A stretch of 64,000 nt of DNA, from contig CAZVSC010000009.1 in assembly GCA_964629325.1 (NCBI GenBank), forward strand, positions 1 to 64,000. Direction: 5' to 3'. Both the position numbers and the translations under genes were made by a program. The notes under the pieces are model-generated. The model ran no database searches, was not told where the DNA came from, and was given only the letters and a program-made list of their open reading frames with translations. The DNA is from Eutrophocola sp964629325. Lineage in GTDB: Bacteria > Pseudomonadota > Gammaproteobacteria > Pseudomonadales > Pseudohongiellaceae. Every line of letters starts with the position of its first letter. Positions within the stretch are counted from its first letter, which is position 1. Shown in pieces: positions 18,147 through 25,048 of this stretch.

Positions 18147-18533
18147 CTAGTTGCCGGCGCTGGCCCAGAGCGTCTCGCCCGTTTCGGTACGGGTGACCGA
18201 AGACGCGTTGGCGGTGCTGGACCCGTCGCGCGAGCCGTAACCGGTGATCGTCAGCACATCCCCCGCCTTTACTGTCTGCGGCGTCATGCCACTGCGCACC
18301 AGGGTATTCACACCCAGCATTTCCACGGCCCAATGCACCACCTTCCCCTGTTCGTCCTCCACCGCCAGGTGCAGCCAGGCGTGCGGATTGGTCCACTCAA
18401 CCTCGGTGATGGCACCGGTTATTTCTACCGGCCGGCCGACATCGAATTCCGCTGAAAAGGAATGGTGTGCCCAGGCCGCTGCCGAACCCAGCAAGGCCAG
18501 CATCGCGGTAACTACGGAAAAGATAATACGCAT
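18147..18533 (-). CDS. DUF6152 family exported protein
   Basis: 128 aa. The signal peptide ends AWA with predicted mature start HHSFSAEFD, the same as the copy at 2515. It has EWTNPHAWLHL and a later GYGSRDGSS, and it lacks the tryptophan in the RSGM segment that other copies have (RxGW). ATG 18533 has GGGAGAA upstream. It is divergent from the GDTLVVET gene at 18670, so this pair shares a promoter region of 136 bases instead of an operon. It ends near the tandem repeat. Confidence 0.82.
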   Translation of the reverse strand: MRIIFSVVTAMLALLGSAAAWAHHSFSAEFDVGRPVEITGAITEVEWTNPHAWLHLAVEDEQGKVVHWAVEMLGVNTLVRSGMTPQTVKAGDVLTITGYGSRDGSSTANASSVTRTETGETLWASAGN

Positions 18534-18655
18534 TTTGGATTCTCCCTGAACCTGTGTGTGCCAGGCTGGAGCGTATGATATACACTACGCGCCTGCAGGA
18601 AAATCATAATCGACACCAACAACAGCCTGCCGCAGGCCTCGAGCAAGCCATACCA

Positions 18656-18665
18656 GGGGGGGGGG
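18656..18665 (+). promoter_or_regulatory. G10 tract in ribosome-binding position
   Basis: Ten consecutive G residues end four bases before ATG 18670, where the Shine-Dalgarno sequence is expected. A homopolymer of this length can slip during replication and alter the spacing to the start codon. A sequencing error in its length is also possible. Confidence 0.6.
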
Positions 18666-18669
18666 ACCC

Positions 18670-19749
18670 ATGCCACGTTATTCGACTCTATGCATTCTGC
18701 TGCTCACAACAGCGCCGCTTCAAGCCCAGTGGTTTGACTGGGAGACCCCGGGAATACCGCGCACACCCGAAGGCCGCGTGGACATGAACGCCCCGGTACC
18801 GCGCACCCCGGATGGCCATCCGGATTTCACCGGCAACTGGGTGCCCACCGATGCCCGCGGCTCACTGTTCGACCTGGAAAATTACCAGGGCTGGGCACTG
18901 GAAGTCATGGCCGAGCAGGAGCGCACCTTCTACGTCAATGACCCGCGTTTCAACTGCCTGCCTGACGGCCCTTCCTCCTACCTGGCCGGACCTTCCGTCG
19001 GCGGCTCGCGGCAGATCGTGCAGACCCCGACTTACATCGCCGTACTCAATCCCGACATGACCTACCGCCAGATCCACATGGACGGTCGGCCGCCGGTGGA
19101 CGAAGCCATCCTGCCCTCCTGGCTGGGCTATTCCGCAGGACACTGGGAAGGCGATACGCTGGTGGTGGAAAGCGCCGGTTTCAACGACAAGACCTGGCTC
19201 ACCCGCGAGGGTTTGCCGCACACCGACCAGTTGCGCATCACTGAACGCTACCGGCGTCTGGATTTCGGTCGTGCCGAGCTGGAAATTTCGTATGCAGATC
19301 CGGGTACGCTGATCAGGCCGGTACAGGTCATGGTTGACCTGGGATTCCGTGACAGCAACCACACGCTGGAGGTTGTCTGCAACGAATCTGAAACCGCACA
19401 GCGCCACTACACTGGCGAGATATCCCAAGCCGAGCAAAAGGTCGTTGAAATCCCCGAGTCCGTGCTTGCCACTTATGTCGGCACCTACCAGGGTATATGG
19501 TTGGGCAACCGCATCACCGCGGAAGTAACACTTGAGAACGGCCAGCTCTACCTGACCCGCACGCCGCGCTATTCCGATACCGGCGGCAACACCGATTCGG
19601 CCACCTCACTGCTGGTGCCGCAATCGGAGAATGCCTTCGACAGCAGCTTCGGCCTGGGCTGGGTATTCAACAAGGATGCCGATGGCGAGATCGAATCCGT
19701 GTCCGAGGTTCACGTCTCCGGCGCCTGGCCGTTCCGCAAGGTCGAGTAG
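18670..19749 (+). CDS. Secreted GDTLVVET-motif family protein with C-terminal extra domain
   Basis: 359 aa. The signal peptide ends PLQAQ (16-20). The N-terminal part has RTPDGHPDFTGNW, and the core motif GHWEGDTLVVES is at about 157-168, followed by FNDKTWLTREGLPHT. Unlike the minimal copy at 13312, it continues after residue 255 with a beta-rich segment (LATYVGTYQG, TLENGQLYL, LVPQSENAF) resembling the C-terminal lipocalin-like domain attached to serine hydrolases. The start follows a G10 tract. An FAD monooxygenase gene starts 12 bases after the stop, suggesting an operon. Confidence 0.78.
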   Translation: MPRYSTLCILLLTTAPLQAQWFDWETPGIPRTPEGRVDMNAPVPRTPDGHPDFTGNWVPTDARGSLFDLENYQGWALEVMAEQERTFYVNDPRFNCLPDGPSSYLAGPSVGGSRQIVQTPTYIAVLNPDMTYRQIHMDGRPPVDEAILPSWLGYSAGHWEGDTLVVESAGFNDKTWLTREGLPHTDQLRITERYRRLDFGRAELEISYADPGTLIRPVQVMVDLGFRDSNHTLEVVCNESETAQRHYTGEISQAEQKVVEIPESVLATYVGTYQGIWLGNRITAEVTLENGQLYLTRTPRYSDTGGNTDSATSLLVPQSENAFDSSFGLGWVFNKDADGEIESVSEVHVSGAWPFRKVE

Positions 19750-19761
19750 CCAGGCAATACC

Positions 19762-21042
19762 ATGCAGCACCCCGTTCTCATCGCCGGTGGCGGTATCGGC
19801 GGCCTCGGCCTTGCACTGACCCTGCACGGCATCGGGGTACCCTGTATCGTTCTTGAATCCGTTTCCGAACTGAAACCACTGGGTGTGGGTATCAACCTGC
19901 AGCCGAATGCCGTGCGTGAACTTTACGAACTCGGTTTTGGTGCGGAGCAACTTGACCGCATTGGCATCCAGACCCGTGAATGGGCGCTGGTCGGCCTCAA
20001 CGGCAAGGATGTGTACTCGGAACCGCGGGGCCTGCTCGCCGGCTACAAGTGGCCCCAGTACTCGGTGCATCGCGGTGAACTGCAGATGATGTTGTACCGG
20101 GCCGCCATCGAACGGCTTGGCAGTGATGCCATCCGGACAGGCCAGCGTGTCACCGGTTATCGCAATACCGATGACGGCGTCATCGTAAAGGTGGAATCGC
20201 ATTCGGGTGAACTTGCCGAACTGCGGGGTTCACTGCTGGTGGCGGCCGACGGCCTGCACTCGGCCGTGCGTGCGCAGATGTACCCCGAACAGCCCCCGAT
20301 ACAGTGGGGCGGCGCCATCATGTGGCGCGGTGTAACCAGGGGCAAACCGATTCGCACAGGCGCATCCTTCGTCGGCTTCGGTACGCATCACCACCGGGTC
20401 GTGTTCTACCCGATCTCGCAGCCTGATCCTGATACGGGCCTGGCCGACATCAACTGGATCGCCGAGATCACCGTCGACAATACCGGCGGCTGGCAGCATG
20501 GCGACTGGAACAAGCAAGTAAAGCATGCGGCGTTCATGCATCATTTCGAGGACTGGCAGCAGGACTGGATCGATGTGCCGGCCATGCTGCTGGGCGCCGA
20601 GGATGTTTACGAATACCCAATGATCGACCGCGACCCCATTCCGACCTGGGTGGACGGCAACGTGGCATTGCTGGGCGACGCCGCCCATGTCATGTACCCA
20701 ACCGGCTCCAACGGCGCCTCCCAGGCCATCATCGACGCACGCATCCTGGGAGCCTGCATGGTCGAGCACGGCGTGTCACGAGCGGCGCTGAAGGTTTACG
20801 ATGAAAAGCTGTGCAGGGATATCGGTGCCGTGGTACTGCGCAACCGTGGCGCGGGACCCTTCGGCCTGCTGAACTTGCTGGATGATCGTTGCGGCGGCAT
20901 CTTCGACAACATAGACGACGTCATTCCCGAGGCGGAGCGCAACGAATTCATGCAGGTCTACAAGAACGCCGCCGGCTTTGCCATCGAAACGCTCAATTGT
21001 GCACCCCCCATCATTCCGGCGGATGCGCGAGCACCGGGCTAG
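19762..21042 (+). CDS. FAD-dependent aromatic monooxygenase
   Basis: 426 aa, cytoplasmic. Class A flavoprotein hydroxylase of the salicylate/PhzS type. The Rossmann motif GGGIGGLGLALTL is at 8-20, ESVSELKPLGVGI forms the FAD ribose region, and VALLGDAAHVMYP at about 300 is the second FAD motif, followed by GSNGASQAI. It uses NAD(P)H and oxygen to hydroxylate a small aromatic or related compound; the substrate is not evident. It is probably co-transcribed with the exported protein at 18670. Its stop shares the palindrome CTAG with the convergent methyltransferase gene, overlapping by 4 bases. Confidence 0.88.
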   Translation: MQHPVLIAGGGIGGLGLALTLHGIGVPCIVLESVSELKPLGVGINLQPNAVRELYELGFGAEQLDRIGIQTREWALVGLNGKDVYSEPRGLLAGYKWPQYSVHRGELQMMLYRAAIERLGSDAIRTGQRVTGYRNTDDGVIVKVESHSGELAELRGSLLVAADGLHSAVRAQMYPEQPPIQWGGAIMWRGVTRGKPIRTGASFVGFGTHHHRVVFYPISQPDPDTGLADINWIAEITVDNTGGWQHGDWNKQVKHAAFMHHFEDWQQDWIDVPAMLLGAEDVYEYPMIDRDPIPTWVDGNVALLGDAAHVMYPTGSNGASQAIIDARILGACMVEHGVSRAALKVYDEKLCRDIGAVVLRNRGAGPFGLLNLLDDRCGGIFDNIDDVIPEAERNEFMQVYKNAAGFAIETLNCAPPIIPADARAPG

Positions 21043-21692
21043 CCGCGCGCATACCGCAATATCTGCCCCTTGTACGGGCTCTCCAGGAAAGCCGTCGACT
21101 GCGGCCTGCTCTGGCTGTGTGAATAGCCAAGGCTCAGCATCTTCTTGCTGAAGCGCGCATGCTGGCTCCTACCCGGGTCCACCAGAATTATTTCGCATGT
21201 TGGTCTGGCATGCCTGTCGATGAAACCGGATACCTGTTCCACATGATCCTGCTCGTAAAGAATGTCACTGCCAACCAGCAGGTCGAACCTCCCCATTCGG
21301 CAATCATCATGCTTCCAGTCTGCACGAAAGAATGGAATGGTTTTCTCACCATTCAGGGTTGTATTGAATCTCAGGAATGATTCCGCCCGCGGATGATAAT
21401 CGGAGGCTGTGATGTCAGCATGGCGATGGTTCAGCACCATGCTGGGCAATCCGATCCCACACCCCACTTCCAGCACGCGTTTTCCGGCAACATCGTAGTC
21501 TGCCATCAGGTGCGCCAGTACCTCGGAGGATGACCAGATCACCCCGAAGTGGGACCAACTTGCGGAATTGATTTCCAGTTTTGCCGCTTCACCATCACCG
21601 TCAAAGAACTGCTGCCTGTCGCGGAGAGTGCGTACATGTATGTCATGCTGACCAAAGTCATGGGTGTGAAAACGATAACGCAAGTCTGGCAT
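21039..21692 (-). CDS. Class I SAM-dependent methyltransferase (METTL/lysine methyltransferase-like)
   Basis: 217 aa, cytoplasmic. Motif I is VLEVGCGIGLPSMVL, with ITASDYHPRA as motif II and RFDLLVGSDILYE as the post-motif region. DILYE resembles the D-x-x-Y signature of the family 16 protein-lysine methyltransferases (ETFB-KMT-like), so a protein target is possible. An in-frame ATG at 21881 would add 63 residues running into the zinc-finger gene, so ATG 21692 is chosen. The gene ends overlapping the monooxygenase stop. The DksA-type gene lies 76 bases upstream on the same strand. Confidence 0.8.
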   Translation of the reverse strand: MPDLRYRFHTHDFGQHDIHVRTLRDRQQFFDGDGEAAKLEINSASWSHFGVIWSSSEVLAHLMADYDVAGKRVLEVGCGIGLPSMVLNHRHADITASDYHPRAESFLRFNTTLNGEKTIPFFRADWKHDDCRMGRFDLLVGSDILYEQDHVEQVSGFIDRHARPTCEIILVDPGRSQHARFSKKMLSLGYSHSQSRPQSTAFLESPYKGQILRYARG

Positions 21693-21768
21693 GAAATTGC
21701 CTGGTGTGGGATAGGGAGGAACAGTCAGGGTACGTGGATTGCCTGCAAAGGGCAAAACAATACGTCTT

Positions 21769-22035
21769 TCAGCGCAGCTGGCTGTCCTTGCTGCCGCGGC
21801 GGTTGATGGAGGAGGTATAAGCATCATCCTCGTCATGAGCCGACTGGCATTGCACGCACAGGCGTACACCGGGCACCGCAATGCGCCGGGCTTCCGGAAT
21901 CTTCGCAGCGCATTCCTCGCAGTGTTTCAGGCTCTCGCCTTTGGCAAGACTGCTGCGCGCGCGCTTCACCGCGTCCTCGATGCTGGCATCGATCTGATCC
22001 TGTACGGCCCCGTCGCGGGACCAGCCACCGGCCAT
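21769..22035 (-). CDS. DksA/TraR-type C4 zinc-finger protein
   Basis: 88 aa. A short version of the DksA/TraR family, like YbiI. It has a helical N-terminal part with DxxD-like IDASIEDAVKRARS, then a four-cysteine zinc finger CEEC ... CVQC around AVPGVRLC. Full DksA is about 150 aa with a coiled coil; this form lacks most of it. Members may bind the RNA polymerase secondary channel, but for the short ones this is not shown. ATG 22035 has GGGAGG upstream with good spacing. It may share a transcript with the methyltransferase gene. Confidence 0.85.
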   Translation of the reverse strand: MAGGWSRDGAVQDQIDASIEDAVKRARSSLAKGESLKHCEECAAKIPEARRIAVPGVRLCVQCQSAHDEDDAYTSSINRRGSKDSQLR

Positions 22036-22098
22036 TACCTGCCTCCCTGATAACTATCGTGCCTATTGTATGCAGTGTCAGGCCAATCCGAAAAGACA

Positions 22099-22132
22099 AA
22101 AAAAACGGCGGCATTTTCATGCCGCCGTTTTT
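22099..22132 (-). terminator. Rho-independent terminator of katG
   Basis: The stem ACGGCGGCAT / ATGCCGCCGT closes TTTC and reads into a run of eight Ts on the minus strand, 51 bases behind the katG stop. A short T-run on the plus side is also present, but no plus-strand gene needs it. Confidence 0.9.
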
Positions 22133-22182
22133 CGTGGGCAACGGGTACTGCTACCGCCCGCGTCCTACTCCCACTCTTGCAA

Positions 22183-24384
22183 TCATGACTTGATGTCGAA
22201 ACGGTCAAGTTGCATGACCTTGGTCCAGGCTGCCACGAAATCCCTGACGAATTTCTCCCTGGCATCGTCCTGTGCATACAACTCGGCGACCACCCTCAGC
22301 TCTGAGTTTGAGCCGAAGATCAGGTCGACCGGGGTACCGGTCCAGACCAGTGCGCCGGTGTCACGACTGCGACCTTCGTAGATGCCTGCCGTGCTGGACG
22401 GCGTCCAGGCAACGGACATGTCCACCAGGTTGACGAAAAAGTCGTTGTTCAGGACACCCGGGGTGTCGGTAAACACACCGTGGGAAGAGCCATCAGCGTT
22501 GGCGCCGAGGACTCGCATGCCGCCGACCAGCACGGTCATTTCCGGTACTGTAAGTTCGAGCATGTCGGCCTTGTCCACCAGGGCGACGGCAGGTGACAGC
22601 CTGCTGTCCGCGCTGAAGTAGTTGCGGAAACCGTCAGCCTTGGGCTCGAGCACTGCAACGCCGTTGACGTCGGTCAGCTCCTGCGTGGTATCGGCGCGGC
22701 CCGGTACGAATGGTACTTCGACGTCGAAACCGGCATCGGCTGCGGCTTTTTCAATGGCTGCAGCGCCACCCAGGACGATCAGGTCGGCCATGGATATCTG
22801 GCGGCGGCCCCTGTCGTTGAAGGCCGTCTGGATGCCTTCCAGCACGCCGAGGACTTCAGCCAGTTCGGCCGGGTTGTTGGCTTCCCAGTCCTTCATCGGG
22901 GCCAGGCGGATACGTGCACCGTTGGCGCCACCGCGCATGTCGGTGCCGCGGTAAGTCGATGCAGATGCCCACGCCGTGTTAACCAGCTGCTGCACGGTCA
23001 GGCCGGAAGCCAGGATGTCACTCTTCAAACGCGCGATGTCGCGCGCGTTGACCAGCGGGTAGTCCACGGCAGGGATTGGATCCTGCCAGAGGAATTCCTC
23101 GCCCGGCACCAGGGTGCCCAGGTAGCGGGAAGTCGGGCCGAGATCACGGTGGGTCAGCTTGAACCAGGCCTTGGCAAAGGCATCCTCGAACTCTTCCGGG
23201 TTATTCAGCCAGCGGGTGGTGATTTCACGGAATCCGGGATCCTCTCTCAGGGCCAGGTCAGTGGTGAACATCATCGGCGCATGACGCACGTTCGGATCAT
23301 GCGCATCGGGGACCAGGTTGGCGCCGCCGTTGTTGACCGGTTTCCACTGGATGGCGCCGGACGGGCTGCGGGTCTGCTCCCATTCGAAGTTGTACAGGTT
23401 CTGCAGGTAGTTGTGGGTCCACTGCGCCGGGCTGACCGTCCAGGCGCCTTCCAGGCCGCTGGTCACGGTGTCACCGGCCTTGCCGGTACCGCAGCTGCTG
23501 GTCCAGCCGAAACCCTGCTCTTCCATCGCGGCCGCTTCCGGTTCCGGACCGACACAATCGGCAGCGGGACGGGCACCATGGGCCTTGCCGAAGGTGTGGC
23601 CGCCGGCGATCAGCGCCAGGGTTTCCTCATCGGTCATGGCCATGTTGCCAAAGGTCTGGCGAATGCGCTGGGCGGATGCCAGGGGGTCGGGGTTGCCGCC
23701 CGGGCCTTCCGGATTTACGTAGATCAGGCCCATCTGGACGGCGCCCAACGGGCGCTGCAACTGGCCGCCTTCGAAACGCGCGGAGGCCAGCCATTCACCT
23801 TCCGGGCCCCAGTTGACGATTTCCGGTTCCCACTCGTCGACACGGCCGCCGGCGAAGCCCAGGGTTTCAAAACCCATGTCTTCCATGGCGACGGTCCCCG
23901 CCAGGATGATGAGGTCGGCCCAGGAAATGTTGTTGCCGTATTTCTGCTTGATCGGCAGCAGCAGGCGACGGGCCTTGTCGAGGTTGGCATTGTCGGGCCA
24001 GCTGTTCAGCGGCGCGAAACGCTGCATGCCGCCATCCGAGCCGCCACGACCGTCCATGACGCGGTAGGTGCCGGCAGCGTGCCAGGCCATGCGGATGAAG
24101 AACGGGCCATAGTGACCGTAGTCAGCCGGCCACCAGTCCTGGGACGTGGTCATCAGTTCGGCCAGGTCGGCTTTGAGGGCGTCCATGTCGAGCTGTGCGT
24201 AAGCCTCGGCATAATCGAAGTCCGCTCCCAGGGGGTTGGATTCGATGGCGTGCTGGCGCAGCGGCTCGAGGTCGAGTGCATTGGGCCACCAGTATTCGTT
24301 GTCGGGCATGGAAGTCTGCGCGGAGACGGCGGCGGATATGCCGAGCGCCAGGGCAGACATCAGGGGTGCTGTTTTCTTGAACAT
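22183..24384 (-). CDS. katG: Catalase-peroxidase with signal peptide (periplasmic KatG)
   Basis: 733 aa, full length. Bifunctional haem enzyme breaking down hydrogen peroxide. The active site is complete: R98, W101 and H102 on the distal side (RMAWHAAGTYR), H263 as proximal ligand (GGHTFGKAHG), and the Trp101-Tyr222-Met248 adduct residues at the expected spacing. A leader peptide (residues 1-22, ending VSAQ) predicts export, as in KatP-type enzymes, so it protects the envelope. ATG 24384 has AAAGGAGG nine bases upstream; an in-frame ATG at 24441 lacks such a site. An OxyR-like site lies at 24455. The gene stands alone and ends at a strong terminator. Confidence 0.95.
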   Translation of the reverse strand: MFKKTAPLMSALALGISAAVSAQTSMPDNEYWWPNALDLEPLRQHAIESNPLGADFDYAEAYAQLDMDALKADLAELMTTSQDWWPADYGHYGPFFIRMAWHAAGTYRVMDGRGGSDGGMQRFAPLNSWPDNANLDKARRLLLPIKQKYGNNISWADLIILAGTVAMEDMGFETLGFAGGRVDEWEPEIVNWGPEGEWLASARFEGGQLQRPLGAVQMGLIYVNPEGPGGNPDPLASAQRIRQTFGNMAMTDEETLALIAGGHTFGKAHGARPAADCVGPEPEAAAMEEQGFGWTSSCGTGKAGDTVTSGLEGAWTVSPAQWTHNYLQNLYNFEWEQTRSPSGAIQWKPVNNGGANLVPDAHDPNVRHAPMMFTTDLALREDPGFREITTRWLNNPEEFEDAFAKAWFKLTHRDLGPTSRYLGTLVPGEEFLWQDPIPAVDYPLVNARDIARLKSDILASGLTVQQLVNTAWASASTYRGTDMRGGANGARIRLAPMKDWEANNPAELAEVLGVLEGIQTAFNDRGRRQISMADLIVLGGAAAIEKAAADAGFDVEVPFVPGRADTTQELTDVNGVAVLEPKADGFRNYFSADSRLSPAVALVDKADMLELTVPEMTVLVGGMRVLGANADGSSHGVFTDTPGVLNNDFFVNLVDMSVAWTPSSTAGIYEGRSRDTGALVWTGTPVDLIFGSNSELRVVAELYAQDDAREKFVRDFVAAWTKVMQLDRFDIKS

Positions 24385-24454
24385 GGGAATTTGCCTCCTT
24401 TTGATAGTGCCTGCCATGGTACGCATTCCCTTTAACGGCAATAAATTGAAAATC

Positions 24455-24471
24455 CCTATCAGGTCGATAGG
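24455..24471 (-). promoter_or_regulatory. Candidate OxyR operator upstream of katG
   Basis: A perfect inverted repeat CCTATC-AGGTC-GATAGG contains CTAT-N7-ATAG, the central element of the OxyR consensus. It lies about 70-87 bases before the katG start. The outer quarter-sites match only partly (ATTG and TCAG in place of ATAG and CTAT). Peroxide control of katG by OxyR is well known in gammaproteobacteria; its use here is inferred. Confidence 0.55.
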
Positions 24472-24632
24472 TAAACTTCAGATTATGTCCAGGCCAGTGA
24501 TTCCGGGTGTTGCAGCGGTTTATTCCAGTAACTGCTTTGCTTTTCCAATGCGGCATATAGTAGGCTCAGCTAGGCTGGCGCGCTTGGGGAAGGCGAAATA
24601 GCCGGCAAAAACCGACATACAGGGGATACCAC

Positions 24633-25025
24633 ATGAAATCATTTGTTTCAAAATGCGCATTGGCCTGGGCGGCAATCCTTTTTTGTTCCACAGCGCTCGC
24701 CCATCATTCACTTTCCGGCGTATACGACATCCGCAAGGAAGGCCAGCTCACCGGCGTGCTGACCAAGATCGCGTTCACCAATCCGCATGGCGCCTTCCAT
24801 GTCATGGTGACCAATGTGGATGGCACTGAAACAGAATGGATCCTGACCACCGGTTCCGCCAATACCCTGGCCAACCAGGGCTTTGGTGATGGCGGCTCCA
24901 ACTATGTCAGCGCAGGCGATACTGTCACCGCCGCTTACTTCCCCGCCCGCAGCGGCAAACCGATCGGTTTCGTCCGCTCCATTACACTGCCCGGCGACCG
25001 CCAGGTGGAATTCACACCCGAGTAA
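24633..25025 (+). CDS. DUF6152-like exported protein (divergent copy)
   Basis: 130 aa. The signal peptide ends ALA with predicted mature start HHSLSGVYD. TNPHGAFHVMV keeps the NPH motif, and the segment ending ANQGFGDGGS replaces the usual RxGW. It is the most divergent copy in the window but has the same layout. ATG 24633 has GGGG seven bases upstream. The long GDTLVVET-related gene at 25049 follows 23 bases after the stop, giving the pair order seen at 12876/13312. Confidence 0.78.
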   Translation: MKSFVSKCALAWAAILFCSTALAHHSLSGVYDIRKEGQLTGVLTKIAFTNPHGAFHVMVTNVDGTETEWILTTGSANTLANQGFGDGGSNYVSAGDTVTAAYFPARSGKPIGFVRSITLPGDRQVEFTPE

Positions 25026-25048
25026 GCTCGCGGGCACAGGGGATAACC

